Positions 23,555-32,400 are shown, counted from the first letter of the stretch. The stretch is DNA of 64,000 nt from Cnuibacter physcomitrellae (GCF_014640535.1 NZ_BMHD01000001.1:1242214-1306213); one strand, 5' to 3'. Notes: generated by a model not told the origin, from the sequence alone. Numbers and translations: made by a program.

Positions 23555-24387
23555 GCCGACCTCATCCGTCTGCCGTTCACCGTGTAGTAGGCGCGACGCG
23601 CCAGGGCCATGAGCTCGGCCCGCCGGTCGCCGATCCAGACGTCGGATGCGCTGATCCTGTCGGGTGCGCTCTCGCGACACCAGTGGTGGTAGGCCTTCGC
23701 CTGGGCCGCCTGCTCGTTCGTCAGGGCGACGCTCCACTGACCCTGGTTGACCCGGAACCCGCCGAAGGTCTTGTCGACCGGGAGGTAGTCCCCGCGGAAC
23801 AGCACCGCGGAGTAGGTCTTCTGGTCGATCAGGTAGGGGAATCGGGCATCCCAGCCGCCGGCCTCCTCGAGGACCGCTCGTCGCATCGTCACCGATCCCG
23901 GCTCGCCGAACACGTTGGTGCCGCGCCGGACGGTCTGCCGCACCGCCTCGACCCCGGGCTGCACACGCCGGGCCACGCCCTGGAGCCCGCGGTTGCGGAT
24001 GGTGACGCGGCCGGCCGCGTCGAGGATGTCGCGGGGGCTCGAGACGAGCACCACGCTCGGGTGCTCGTCGAGCGCCTCCGTGTGCGCCCGCAGCGCGCCG
24101 GGATAGAGCACGTCGTCGCCGGGGAGGAGCTTCAGGAGCTCCCCGCTCGCGGCTGCGGACACCCGTCGCCAGTTGGCCTCCGCACCCCCGCCGGTCGGCG
24201 TGTCGAGCAGCGTGAACCGGGGGTCGCCGAGGTACCGCTCCAGGATGCGCCTCGTCGCGTCGGTGGACGAGTGGTCGGCCACGACGAGCTCGAAGTCGGG
24301 GTGGTCCTGGTCCAGGACGGACTCGACCGCGGCGGCGATGAACGCCTCGTTCTGGTAGGCCGGGATGACGACGGAGAGCTTGGGCAT
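23551..24387 (-). CDS. GT2 family glycosyltransferase
   Basis: A 278-residue soluble GT-A protein. MPKLSVVIPAYQNEAFIAAA starts the nucleotide-binding fold, ADHSSTDATRRIL follows, LLKLLPGDDVLYPGAL is the acidic metal motif at about residue 90, and GSVTMRRAVLEEAGGWD is the acceptor-side helix. The ATG overlaps the gtrA stop by one base and the stop overlaps the membrane protein start, so all three are co-translated. Its donor and acceptor are unknown. It probably builds the side chain handled by the Gtr-like set. Confidence 0.82.
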   Translation of the reverse strand: MPKLSVVIPAYQNEAFIAAAVESVLDQDHPDFELVVADHSSTDATRRILERYLGDPRFTLLDTPTGGGAEANWRRVSAAASGELLKLLPGDDVLYPGALRAHTEALDEHPSVVLVSSPRDILDAAGRVTIRNRGLQGVARRVQPGVEAVRQTVRRGTNVFGEPGSVTMRRAVLEEAGGWDARFPYLIDQKTYSAVLFRGDYLPVDKTFGGFRVNQGQWSVALTNEQAAQAKAYHHWCRESAPDRISASDVWIGDRRAELMALARRAYYTVNGRRMRSA

Positions 24388-24884
24388 CAGGTCCGCCCCC
24401 TCTCCGGCTCCGTCTCGGTCGCCACCTCGCCCTGCCTGCGGAACGAGAAGCCGCGATGACCGAACCAGCTGATGAGGGTCGTGACGACGAGGATCGCCAG
24501 CTGGGCCACGATCCGGTTCCAGCCGAGGTTCACCAGGATGGGCAGGATCACGGCGTTGATCCCGATCGCGACGAGGTACACGCTCTCGAAGCGCGCCAGG
24601 TCGCGGAGGACGTGACCTCGCACCCGGAACACGAACGTGCGGTACATGACGAACGCGAACAGCACGCTGATCACGTGCGCGGCGAGCAGCACGGCGAGCG
24701 AGCCGATTGTCTCGCCCGCCGCGGCGTCGACCCACACCCCGAGGGTGAGGTCGAAGGCGATGAAGACCAGGAAGCCGAAGCCGGTGTTCGTCGCCCCCAC
24801 CAGCAGGAAGGCGATGCGCTGGTCGCGGACGAGCCTGAGGAGGAGGCCCGGCCGCTCCGCCGGGGTCTCGTCTGGCCGCATCAC
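24387..24884 (-). CDS. GtrA-family membrane protein (putative lipid-linked sugar flippase)
   Basis: About 165 residues with four membrane helices: FLLVGATNTGFGFLVFIAFD, LAVLLAAHVISVLFAFVMYR, VYLVAIGINAVILPILV and LAILVVTTLISWFGHRGFSF, ending in the family-typical FxFR. GtrA proteins are proposed to flip undecaprenyl-phosphate-sugar. The start is taken at GTG 24884, seven bases after the TAGAGT hexamer, as a leaderless start. ATG 24881 is the next codon, and an ATG at 24935 would pass through the promoter. A GtrA gene also lies near purK/birA in mycobacteria. Confidence 0.87.
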   Translation of the reverse strand: MMRPDETPAERPGLLLRLVRDQRIAFLLVGATNTGFGFLVFIAFDLTLGVWVDAAAGETIGSLAVLLAAHVISVLFAFVMYRTFVFRVRGHVLRDLARFESVYLVAIGINAVILPILVNLGWNRIVAQLAILVVTTLISWFGHRGFSFRRQGEVATETEPERGRT

Positions 24885-24891
24885 GACGCTC

Positions 24892-24897
24892 ACTCTA
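24892..24897 (-). promoter_or_regulatory. -10 element (TAGAGT) for the gtrA operon
   Basis: TAGAGT, overlapping TATAGA, lies on the minus strand seven bases before GTG 24884. This is the same geometry as the other leaderless promoters in the window. It drives the gtrA, GT2, membrane protein set and probably the downstream rfb genes. Confidence 0.45.
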
Positions 24898-24941
24898 TAG
24901 AGCGCAGGTGCCCGCGTCCGGAACCTCCAGGACACGCCCGC

Positions 24942-24947
24942 TACAAT
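24942..24947 (+). promoter_or_regulatory. -10 element (TACAAT) for rfbB
   Basis: TACAAT lies 32 bases before the rfbB ATG in the gap shared with the divergent gtrA operon. The rfbB start has a GAGGAG ribosome site at 24963-24968. No good -35 is visible. Confidence 0.45.
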
Positions 24948-24979
24948 CGACGGGTCATCGAGCGAGGAGTACTCACCCC

Positions 24980-25969
24980 ATGAAGAAGATCCTGGTCACC
25001 GGCGGCGCCGGGTTCATCGGCTCCAACTTCGTGCGTCGCACGTTGGAGGACGCCTACCCGGGCCTCGAGGGCGCGGAGGTCGTGGTGCTCGACGCACTGA
25101 CGTACTCCGGCAACCTCGACAACCTGCTCCCGGTGTCCGACTCGCCGCGGCTCACGTTCGTCAAGGGCGACATCCGCGACGGACAGCTGCTCGACGACCT
25201 CTTCCCCGGCCTCGACGCCGTGGTGCACTTCGCCGCCGAGTCGCACGTCGACCGGTCGGTGCGCGACGCGTCGATCTTCGTCGAGACCAACGTGCTCGGC
25301 ACACAGCAGCTCCTCGACGCGGCGCTCCGCAACGACCTGCCCCGCTTCGTGCACGTGTCCACCGACGAGGTGTACGGATCCATCGCCGAGGGCTCGTGGG
25401 CCGAGGACCGCCCGCTCGAGCCGAACTCGCCGTACTCCGCGTCGAAGGCCGGCAGCGACCTGCTCGCCCGCTCCTACTTCCGCACGCACGGCCTCAACCT
25501 GTCGATCACGCGCTGCTCGAACAACTACGGCCCGTACCACTTCCCCGAGAAGGTCATCCCGCTGTTCGTGACCAACCTCATCGACGACAAGCACGTGCCG
25601 CTGTACGGCGAGGGCAACAACATCCGCGACTGGCTGCACGTCGACGACCACACCCGCGGCATCGCCATGGTCCTCACCCGCGGCCGCGCGGGCGAGATCT
25701 ACAACATCGGCGGCGGCACCGAGCTGACCAACAAGGAGCTGACCCAGCTGCTGCTCGACGCCACCGGCAAGGACTGGTCGTACGTCGACCGCGTCGCCGA
25801 CCGCCTCGGCCACGACCTGCGCTACTCGGTCGACATCTCCAAGATCCAGGCGGAGCTGGGCTACGAGCCGCTCGTGCCGTTCGAGCAGGGCCTCGCCGAC
25901 GTGGTGCAGTGGTACCGCGACAACCGCGCCTGGTGGGAGCCGCTCAAGGCCCGCGCCGCCCTGGTCTGA
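24980..25969 (+). CDS. rfbB: dTDP-glucose 4,6-dehydratase
   Basis: A 329-residue SDR enzyme that turns dTDP-glucose into dTDP-4-keto-6-deoxyglucose with bound NAD+. MKKILVTGGAGFIGSNFVRR is the Rossmann GxxGxxG motif. HFAAESHVDRSV, HVSTDEVYG with the catalytic Thr-Asp-Glu, YSASKAGSDLL with the YxxxK pair, and RCSNNYGPYHFPEKVIPLF complete the RmlB signature. The product supplies both the rhamnose branch (RfbC, RfbD) and the 4-amino sugar branch (DegT aminotransferase). It is the first gene of a plus-strand rfbB-rfbD-GT4 operon. Confidence 0.97.
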   Translation: MKKILVTGGAGFIGSNFVRRTLEDAYPGLEGAEVVVLDALTYSGNLDNLLPVSDSPRLTFVKGDIRDGQLLDDLFPGLDAVVHFAAESHVDRSVRDASIFVETNVLGTQQLLDAALRNDLPRFVHVSTDEVYGSIAEGSWAEDRPLEPNSPYSASKAGSDLLARSYFRTHGLNLSITRCSNNYGPYHFPEKVIPLFVTNLIDDKHVPLYGEGNNIRDWLHVDDHTRGIAMVLTRGRAGEIYNIGGGTELTNKELTQLLLDATGKDWSYVDRVADRLGHDLRYSVDISKIQAELGYEPLVPFEQGLADVVQWYRDNRAWWEPLKARAALV

Positions 25970-25980
25970 GGCACGGGACC

Positions 25981-26832
25981 GTGACGCGATACCTCATCAC
26001 CGGCGCCTCCGGGATGCTCGGCCACGACCTCCAGCGGGCGCTCGCAGGGCGCGACGTGGTCGCCCTGTCCCGCGCGGAGCTCGACATCACCGACCCCGAC
26101 GCGGTCGCCGCGGCGGTGGCCGGGATCGACGTGGTCTTCAACTGCGCCGCCTACACCAAGGTCGACGCGGCCGAGACCGACGAGGACGCCGCGTACGCCG
26201 TCAACGCGACCGGGGCCGCGACCCTCGCCCTGGCGACCGCGGCCAACGACGCCGCGCTCATCCAGGTCTCCACCGACTACGTCTTCCAGGGCGACGCCAC
26301 ATCCCCCTACAGCGAGGACGAGCCGCGCGATCCGCTCAACGCCTACGGCCGCACCAAGGCCGCCGGCGAGGAGGCGGTGCTGCGTCTCAACCCCGCCCGC
26401 GGATACGTGGTGCGCACGGCCTGGCTCTACGGCGCCGATGGTCCGAACTTCCCGGCCACGATGCTCCGCCTCGGGCGCGAGCGCGACACCGTCAGCGTGG
26501 TCGACGACCAGGTGGGCCAGCCGACCTGGACGGCCGACCTGGCACGCCAGCTCGTGCTCCTCGCCGACTCCGGCGCGCCCGCGGGCATCTATCACGGCAC
26601 CAACGCGGGCACCGCCTCCTGGTTCGAGTTCGCCCAGGCGACCTTCCAGGAAGCCGGACTCTCCCCTGATAAGGTCGAACCCACCGACAGCTCGCAGTTC
26701 GTCCGTCCTGCCCCGCGTCCCGCGTACTCCGTACTCGGGCACGACGCGTGGTCCCGAGCAGGTCTCGCGCCCATGCGCGACTGGCGGGCCGCCCTGCACG
26801 AGGCGGCGAGCTCGGGAGTCTTTGGAGAGTAG
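25981..26832 (+). CDS. rfbD: dTDP-4-dehydrorhamnose reductase
   Basis: A 283-residue SDR enzyme that performs the final NADPH-dependent reduction to dTDP-L-rhamnose. RYLITGASGMLGHDLQRAL is the cofactor motif, FNCAAYTKVDAAETDEDAAY and VSTDYVFQGDATSPYSEDE contain the active-site Thr-Asp-Tyr-Val, and YGRTKAAGEEAV has the YxxxK catalytic pair. The GTG start is 11 bases after rfbB, and the stop is directly followed by the GT4 ATG. This completes the four-gene rhamnose pathway, split between two operons. Confidence 0.96.
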   Translation: MTRYLITGASGMLGHDLQRALAGRDVVALSRAELDITDPDAVAAAVAGIDVVFNCAAYTKVDAAETDEDAAYAVNATGAATLALATAANDAALIQVSTDYVFQGDATSPYSEDEPRDPLNAYGRTKAAGEEAVLRLNPARGYVVRTAWLYGADGPNFPATMLRLGRERDTVSVVDDQVGQPTWTADLARQLVLLADSGAPAGIYHGTNAGTASWFEFAQATFQEAGLSPDKVEPTDSSQFVRPAPRPAYSVLGHDAWSRAGLAPMRDWRAALHEAASSGVFGE

Positions 26833-27972
26833 ATGGCAACGCTGCGAGTGATCGTCGATCAGCTCGTCGCGAGTGTTCCGGGGGGAATCGGCCGTTACAC
26901 CACGGAGCTGACCCGTCAGCTCATCGCGACAGCTCCGCGCGGCTGCGATGTCGAGGGGATCGTCTCCAAGATCCCCGACGAGCGCGCCGCCGAGATCCGC
27001 GAGACCCTTCCCGGTCTCGCCGATCTCCACCGCGCGTCGCTCCCCCGCCGTGAGCTGACGGCTGCCTGGCAACACGGAGTCATCGGCTCGTCCGGCAACG
27101 GCATGGTGCACGCCACGAGCCTCATGGCGCCGCTTCGCCGCCACAACAGGGCCGAGCAGCTGGGCACCCAGGTCGCCGTGACCATCCACGACGTCGTGCC
27201 GTGGACGCATCCGGATGCGCTCACACCGCGGGGTGTCGCCTGGCATCGGGCGATGGCCAAGCGCGCGGCCAAGTACGCCGACGCCATCGTCGTGCCCACC
27301 CACGCCGTGGCCGACGACCTCGACCGCTACTTCTCGTTCGGCGACCGCATTCGGGTGATCGGCGGCGCGGTCAGCCCGGCGCTCAAGCTGCCGGTGCAGG
27401 CCTCCGCCCGCGCCCGCGAGCTCGAGCTGCCCGACCGATACCTGCTCGCCGTCGGCACGCTCGAGCCGCGCAAGGGTCTCGAGCTGCTGATCCGCGCCCT
27501 CGCACTGCCGCAGTCGGGCGACCTGCCGCTGCTCATCGCCGGCCCTCAGGGCTGGGGCGACGTCGACGTCCTCCAGGTGGCCGCGTCCGCCGGCGTCGAC
27601 GCCTCCCGCGTGCGGGTGCTCGGCTTCCTCAGCGACAGCGATCTGGCGCTCGTGATCGACCGCGCCACGGCGTTCGTCTATCCGAGCCTCGCCGAGGGCT
27701 TCGGCCTGCCCGTGGTCGAGGCGATGAGCTTCGGCACACCGGTGATCCACGCGAACGTCCCCGCGCTCCTCGAGGTGGGCGCCGGCGCGACGCATGTCAT
27801 CGAGCGCACCACCGCCGAGGCGTATCCCGCCCAGATCGCCGAGGCGATCGAGGCCGTGACGACCGACGCGGCGCTCGCCGAGCGCCTGACCATCTCGGGT
27901 CTCGACCGCGCCCGCTCCTTCTCCTGGCGCGACTCCGCCGAGAAGGTCTGGCAGCTCCACGCCGACCTCTGA
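26833..27972 (+). CDS. GT4 family glycosyltransferase
   Basis: A 379-residue GT-B fold enzyme. RVIVDQLVASVPGGIGRYTT is the acceptor loop, VTIHDVVPWTHPDAL follows at about residue 117, LLAVGTLEPRKGLELLIRAL opens the C-terminal domain, and SLAEGFGLPVVEAMSFGTPV is the E-x7-E donor motif. The layout resembles the GT4 at 12464, so the two may be paralogues adding similar sugars. The ATG directly abuts the rfbD stop, with GGAGAG just upstream. The gene ends before the first intergenic palindrome. Confidence 0.86.
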   Translation: MATLRVIVDQLVASVPGGIGRYTTELTRQLIATAPRGCDVEGIVSKIPDERAAEIRETLPGLADLHRASLPRRELTAAWQHGVIGSSGNGMVHATSLMAPLRRHNRAEQLGTQVAVTIHDVVPWTHPDALTPRGVAWHRAMAKRAAKYADAIVVPTHAVADDLDRYFSFGDRIRVIGGAVSPALKLPVQASARARELELPDRYLLAVGTLEPRKGLELLIRALALPQSGDLPLLIAGPQGWGDVDVLQVAASAGVDASRVRVLGFLSDSDLALVIDRATAFVYPSLAEGFGLPVVEAMSFGTPVIHANVPALLEVGAGATHVIERTTAEAYPAQIAEAIEAVTTDAALAERLTISGLDRARSFSWRDSAEKVWQLHADL

Positions 27973-27993
27973 CCCGCGTCCCCTTTCACACGT

Positions 27994-28057
27994 TTCGCCA
28001 TACTCAAGTGGTTTCGCCACCTCGATCGGTGTGGCGAAACCACTTGAGGGTGGCGAA
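27994..28057. repeat. Intergenic palindrome, family A copy 1
   Basis: An 18-bp perfect inverted repeat (arms 28003-28020 and 28031-28048, arm CTCAAGTGGTTTCGCCAC) encloses a 10-base loop. It is flanked by a further TTCGCCA/TGGCGAA pair (27994-28000, 28051-28057) separated by a 2x2 mismatch. The nested layout is shared with the copy at 30352. It may also terminate the upstream GT4 operon, although it has no T-tract. Confidence 0.85.
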
Positions 28058-28100
28058 CGGGATCGCCCGGGGACGCTCGACGCGCGCGGGTGTCGCGGCC

Positions 28101-28106
28101 TAGGGT
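28101..28106 (+). promoter_or_regulatory. Possible -10 (TAGGGT) for the surface propeller gene
   Basis: TAGGGT lies 19 bases before ATG 28126. A GGGAGGG ribosome site at 28113-28119 with a six-base spacer fixes that ATG. Confidence 0.4.
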
Positions 28107-28125
28107 GGCGTCGGGAGGGCGCGAG

Positions 28126-30336
28126 ATGGTGCGACGGGGCAGGATCATCGGGATGGCGGTCGCGGTCGGGCTGGTCGGATCGGCGGTCGCCCTCGGCGCC
28201 TCCGCCGACGCGGCCGCTCCGGGCGTCGTCACGGGGTCGCTGGGCACCGTCGCCGCGGCGGGCATGCCCGCGGGCTGGGCAGGATGGACCGTCGAGGCAC
28301 GCGCATCCGGTTCCTCCGCAGATCCCTCCAGCGCAGTGGTCGCCGCGGACGGGACGTTCTCCGTGCCGGCGCCGGCCGCGCCCGAGGACGGCGTGGTGTG
28401 GTTGCGGGCGGTGGCTCCGGCCGACCCCGTGCATCCGGATGCGGTCCCCGCGACGCTCGCGGCCGTGCTGCCGGTGGGTGCGGGCTCGGCCGTGATCAAC
28501 GAACGGACCACGGTGGCGATGGCCTGGGCCATGGCTCAGTTCGTCTCCGCGACCGGTGTCGCCGGGGTCGCGCCCGGCATCCGGAACGCGGCGGGGATGG
28601 CGGCGAATCTCGCCGACACGGCCACGGGCGCGGAAGCGGAGGTGCTCGCGTCGCCCCCGAACGGCGCGGAGACCTCGACAGAGGCGGCGTTCCACACGCT
28701 GACCGCAGCCCTCGCGACGTGCGTGACGAGCCCCTTCGCCGACCCCGTCCGATACCCCGACGGCACCTGTCGCGAGATCGTCTCCCTCGGTGCGCTCGCC
28801 ACGGCCCCGGAGACCCCGGTCGATCCACTGCGGGCCCTGTCCGGCGTCGCACGGAACCCGAGCTCTGCCCCCGAGCGCCTCTACGAGCTCTCGACGCTCA
28901 CCGCGCTCGATCCGGCCTCCGCGGTACTGGATCGATCCCCGGTGGCGTGGACCCTGGCGCTTCGGTTCGACGGCGACGGGCAGTCGCTCGCCGGACCGGG
29001 CAACTTCGCGGTCGATCACGAGGGCGACATCTGGGTGATCAACAACTACCAGTACGACGCCGATCCCCACTCGCCCGTCTGCGGGTCGGACGAGGTGTTC
29101 AGGTTCTCTCCGACCGGCGAGATGACCGCATTCACCGGCGGCGGCCTCTCCGGTGCCGGGTTCGGCGTAGGGATCGACGTGCCCACCGGGAACGTCTGGG
29201 TCGCGAACTTCGGCTTCGCGGCTCCCGCGCCGGGATGCCCCGCCGACCAGCAGCCGCCGCACGACAGCGCATCGCTCTTCACCTCCGAGGGCGTCGCGCT
29301 CTCGCCTGCGGATACCGGGTTCACGCAGGGATCGTTGAACTGGCCCCAGGGGCTGGCGATCGACGCGAACCGATCGGTCTGGTTCGCCAACTGCAACGAC
29401 GGCACCGTCACCGTCTATCCGGGCGGCGACCCCGCGCAGGCCCGTATCGTCCCAGCCGACGAGCTCGACCTCGACCAGCCCTTCGACGTCGTCGACAACG
29501 GATCGGCCCTGTTCGTGTCGGGCATCGTGAACGACGCGGTCGACATGCTGTCCTACGACGGCGGAGTCCTCGCCGGCTCCCCCGGTCCGAACGCCGCGTT
29601 CGACAACCCGATGGGGCTGGCGTCCTCGGCGGACGGCACGGTCTGGGTGGCGAACTCGGGCGGCGTGACCCTGCCCTGTCCGGTACGTCCCGACTCGGGC
29701 GGCCCCACCTTCGACTCCCTCATGGCGGCGCAGTTCGACGATCGAGGCGTCTGGGACGGAGCCGGTCAGGATCCGTACCTCGGCTCGGTCGCTGCCATCG
29801 CCGCTGACGGGTCGACCGTCGAGCAGTACGAAGGGGGCGGCGCCACGCTCCCCTGGGGCATCGCGACCGACGGCGACGGCAACGTCTGGGTCGCGAACTT
29901 CGCGGGCAAGCGCCTCTCCGCGTTCTGCGGGACGACGGCGTCGACCTGTCCGGAGGGGCTGACCACGGGTGACGCGATCTCGCCGGACATCACCGGATAC
30001 TTCTTCGACGGGCTCGTCCGCAACACGGGCGTCGCGATCGACCAGTCCGGCACCGTGTGGCTGGCGAACAACTGGGCCGAGGTCCCTCTCCAGACCAATC
30101 CCGCCGGACACGAGATCGTCGCCTTCCTGGGGCTCGCGGCCCCGATCGCGGTCGCCGCTCCCGACGCTCCGCCCACGCCGCCGGTCTCGCCGACCCCGTC
30201 CTCCAGCGCCGCGGCCTCCGCTGAGCTCGCTGCGACCGGCGCGCCCGTCACGCCCGCTCTGGCGCTCGCCGCGCTCGCTCTCCTCGTGGCAGCACTCGCC
30301 ACCGCCCTCCTCGCCGCGCGCCGCCGCGAACGCTGA
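28126..30336 (+). CDS. Secreted beta-propeller surface protein with LAATG sortase signal
   Basis: A 736-residue protein. The signal peptide (residues 1-30) has GMAVAVGLVGSAVALGASADA. Residues about 70-270 are an Ala-rich region with no recognised fold. Residues about 290-660 contain repeated NHL/SMP-30-like propeller blades, each with a variant of GxVWVANFG and ATDGDGN. The end is SAELAATGAPV, a hydrophobic helix, then RRRER. That is a class E sortase signal (LAxTG), predicting covalent wall anchoring. It stands alone between two family A palindromes. I see no catalytic motif, so ligand binding or adhesion is inference. Confidence 0.8.
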   Translation: MVRRGRIIGMAVAVGLVGSAVALGASADAAAPGVVTGSLGTVAAAGMPAGWAGWTVEARASGSSADPSSAVVAADGTFSVPAPAAPEDGVVWLRAVAPADPVHPDAVPATLAAVLPVGAGSAVINERTTVAMAWAMAQFVSATGVAGVAPGIRNAAGMAANLADTATGAEAEVLASPPNGAETSTEAAFHTLTAALATCVTSPFADPVRYPDGTCREIVSLGALATAPETPVDPLRALSGVARNPSSAPERLYELSTLTALDPASAVLDRSPVAWTLALRFDGDGQSLAGPGNFAVDHEGDIWVINNYQYDADPHSPVCGSDEVFRFSPTGEMTAFTGGGLSGAGFGVGIDVPTGNVWVANFGFAAPAPGCPADQQPPHDSASLFTSEGVALSPADTGFTQGSLNWPQGLAIDANRSVWFANCNDGTVTVYPGGDPAQARIVPADELDLDQPFDVVDNGSALFVSGIVNDAVDMLSYDGGVLAGSPGPNAAFDNPMGLASSADGTVWVANSGGVTLPCPVRPDSGGPTFDSLMAAQFDDRGVWDGAGQDPYLGSVAAIAADGSTVEQYEGGGATLPWGIATDGDGNVWVANFAGKRLSAFCGTTASTCPEGLTTGDAISPDITGYFFDGLVRNTGVAIDQSGTVWLANNWAEVPLQTNPAGHEIVAFLGLAAPIAVAAPDAPPTPPVSPTPSSSAAASAELAATGAPVTPALALAALALLVAALATALLAARRRER

Positions 30337-30351
30337 GCGCTCGATCACCCG

Positions 30352-30416
30352 TTCGCCACACTCCTGGCCTTTCGCCATGCGCATGCGCGTGGCGAAAGGC
30401 CAGGAGGGTGGCGGAA
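30352..30416. repeat. Intergenic palindrome, family A copy 2
   Basis: A 17-bp perfect inverted repeat (arms 30361-30377 and 30390-30406, arm CTCCTGGCCTTTCGCCA) has a 12-base loop that is itself palindromic (GCGCATGCGC). It is flanked by TTCGCCA at 30352-30358 and TGGCGGAA at 30409-30416. Compared with copy 1, CTC, TTTCGCCA and the flanks are conserved while the six inner bases differ (CTGGCC against AAGTGG). The opposite arm changes to match. It lies between convergent genes. Confidence 0.85.
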
Positions 30417-30425
30417 CGGGAGGGG

Positions 30426-31781
30426 CTACTGAGGCGCGGGCGTGGAGGGGGCCAGGGCCGCGGCGACCGTGTCGTGGATGACGGTGTAGTCCGGGTCTTC
30501 GGGGTCGATGAGCGGGGGCGTGAGCTCGACCGAGTCGATCGGGAGGTCCTTCGTCTTCATCGCCAGCTCGACGAAGTAGGGCAGCGTCGACTGCGGGATG
30601 TCGGTCTTCACCACCTGGGCACCCGCCGAGGCGATGCCCTGGAACTTCGAGAGCACGTTCGCCGGATCGAACTGCGCGAGGATCGCCTCCTGCAGCTGGC
30701 GCTGACGCTCCATGCGGTCGTAGTCGCTCGTGGAGTGACGAGAACGCGCGTACCAGAGGGCGAGGTCGCCGTCCATGTGCTGCATCCCCGGCTCGATCCA
30801 GCCCTCGACCTCGTTGAGGTCCTCGTCGCCGCCGATGGGCAGGCGCTCCGCCACGTCGATGTCGACACCGCCGAGCGCGTCGATGAGGTCGGCGAAGCCC
30901 TGCATGTCGATGAGCACGTAGTACTGGATGGTGATCCCGAGCACGGCCTGGACCGCATCCTTCGTCGCCTCGATGCCGGGCAGCGAGCCCTCCGCCTCGG
31001 CATTCGGATAGAGGTCCTCGTCGAACGCCTCCACCCGGGGGTAGAGGAAGCTGATCTGGCAGTCGCTGCCGCAGTCGTAGCTGCCGTCGGGCGCGTAGTC
31101 GGTGCCGATGAGCGGCGAGCCCTCGACCAGGGGCGCGTTCTCGAGGTTCCGCGGGATGCCGAACATCGTGGCCTTGCCGGTCGCCGCCTCGATCGACACC
31201 ACGGAGATCGAGTCGGGACGCATGCCCTCGCGGTCGGGTCCGGCGTCGCCGCCGAGGAGGAGGATGTTGTAGCGCCCGTCGACGGGCGGCTCGGCCGCGG
31301 CCTGCACGTTGAACACCGAGTTGAGGAGGTCGCGCTGCGATCCGGCGAGCGTCGCGCCGTAGGCGGCCGATCCGGCGGAGACGAAGAGCAGGATGACGGC
31401 GAACGCCGCGATCAGCGGCCGCGCCTGGGGCGTGACCCGGATGATGCGCACGAGCCGGAGCGTGTCGAGGGTGAGCACGATCCAGAGCACCGCGTAGGCG
31501 ACGAGGATCACCTGCAGCACCGTGAGCGCGATCGGCATGGTGGCGAGCGAGATGAGCGTCGTGCGGGACACCAGGCCCACGATCACCGTGGCGAGCAGCA
31601 GCACCCACATCACGAGGGTGAACACGAGCCCGAAGCGGCCGAGGCGCCTGTTGCCCGCGAGCACCTGCGCGGACCCGGGGATCAGCACGTTCATGACGAC
31701 GAGCCACCAGCCGCGGACGGTCATCGCCTTCTCCGACCCTAGGTCGGGGTAGCGGATGGGGCTGGCGGCCAGCGTCGTCAC
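30426..31781 (-). CDS. LytR-CpsA-Psr (LCP) family wall glycopolymer ligase
   Basis: A 451-residue membrane protein. There are about four hydrophobic segments within residues 22-150, then an extracellular LCP domain (about 165-420) with [47 protein letters not shown] and [20 protein letters not shown], which holds the Arg and Asp residues of the phosphate site. LCP enzymes attach undecaprenyl-linked wall polymers to peptidoglycan, so this is a good candidate to anchor the polysaccharide made upstream. The GTG start overlaps the purE stop (GTGA). A homologue occupies a similar position next to rmlD in mycobacteria. Confidence 0.92.
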   Translation of the reverse strand: MTTLAASPIRYPDLGSEKAMTVRGWWLVVMNVLIPGSAQVLAGNRRLGRFGLVFTLVMWVLLLATVIVGLVSRTTLISLATMPIALTVLQVILVAYAVLWIVLTLDTLRLVRIIRVTPQARPLIAAFAVILLFVSAGSAAYGATLAGSQRDLLNSVFNVQAAAEPPVDGRYNILLLGGDAGPDREGMRPDSISVVSIEAATGKATMFGIPRNLENAPLVEGSPLIGTDYAPDGSYDCGSDCQISFLYPRVEAFDEDLYPNAEAEGSLPGIEATKDAVQAVLGITIQYYVLIDMQGFADLIDALGGVDIDVAERLPIGGDEDLNEVEGWIEPGMQHMDGDLALWYARSRHSTSDYDRMERQRQLQEAILAQFDPANVLSKFQGIASAGAQVVKTDIPQSTLPYFVELAMKTKDLPIDSVELTPPLIDPEDPDYTVIHDTVAAALAPSTPAPQ

Positions 31782-32278
31782 AGGCGCTCCTGCAGGTCGG
31801 CGTTCTTGCGGTCGACGAGCTCGACGAGCTCCTCGCGATAGCCGGCGAGGCGATCGGCGATGCCGTCGTCGGCGACCGAGAGGATGCTGAGGGCGAGAAG
31901 GCCCGCGTTCTTGGCGTTGCCGATCGAGACGGTCGCGACGGGGATGCCGGCCGGCATCTGCACGATCGAGAGCAGCGAGTCGAGCCCGTCGAGTCGGGCG
32001 AGCGGCACCGGGACCCCGATCACCGGCAGCGTCGTCACCGCGGCGAGCATGCCCGGGAGGTGCGCGGCACCTCCGGCTCCCGCGATCACGACACGGAGGC
32101 CCCGGAGCCGGGCGGTCCTGCCGTAGTCGATCATCCGCTCGGGGGTGCGGTGCGCCGAGACCACCTGCACCTCGGCGGGCACGCCGAAGTCGTCGAGGAC
32201 CTCGACGGCGTCCTTCATGACGGAGAAGTCGGAGTCGGAACCCATGACGATTCCTACGACGGGCGCGGGTGATGACAC
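31778..32278 (-). CDS. purE: N5-carboxyaminoimidazole ribonucleotide mutase
   Basis: A class I PurE of about 166 residues that rearranges N5-CAIR to CAIR in purine synthesis. [17 protein letters not shown] is the substrate loop, [11 protein letters not shown] carries the catalytic His, and [15 protein letters not shown] follows. The start is taken at GTG 32278, seven bases after a TAGAGT hexamer at 32286-32291; an in-frame GTG at 32287 would overlap that hexamer. Its partner purK lies upstream in the same direction but is separated by a 24-bp palindrome. The stop overlaps the LCP gene start. Confidence 0.96.
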   Translation of the reverse strand: MSSPAPVVGIVMGSDSDFSVMKDAVEVLDDFGVPAEVQVVSAHRTPERMIDYGRTARLRGLRVVIAGAGGAAHLPGMLAAVTTLPVIGVPVPLARLDGLDSLLSIVQMPAGIPVATVSIGNAKNAGLLALSILSVADDGIADRLAGYREELVELVDRKNADLQERL

Positions 32279-32285
32279 GGATGAC

Positions 32286-32291
32286 ACTCTA
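32286..32291 (-). promoter_or_regulatory. -10 element (TAGAGT) for purE, leaderless geometry
   Basis: TAGAGT on the minus strand is followed by seven bases and then GTG 32278. The spacing equals that of accD, accE and gtrA. Confidence 0.45.
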
Positions 32292-32343
32292 GGTCGGCGA
32301 CCCTGGGATCCCTCCGTAGCTCCTCGGCGTGGGCCGGGAATCC

Positions 32344-32400
32344 TGATCCGTCACTTTCTGCTAGTGCGGGCGGCGCGCACTAGCAGAAAGTGACGGATCA
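32344..32400. repeat. Intergenic palindrome, family B copy 1
   Basis: A 24-bp perfect inverted repeat (arms 32344-32367 and 32377-32400) with a nine-base GC-rich loop; each arm starts TGATCCGTCACTTTC. It lies in the purK-purE gap. The same outer 15 bases begin the palindrome at 62640, 30 kb away. Confidence 0.88.

Noticed and set aside
25861-31707. A 1948-residue minus-strand open frame
   Set aside because: It crosses rfbD, a GT4, the propeller gene and the LCP gene in the wrong frame; all of these have clear homologous products.
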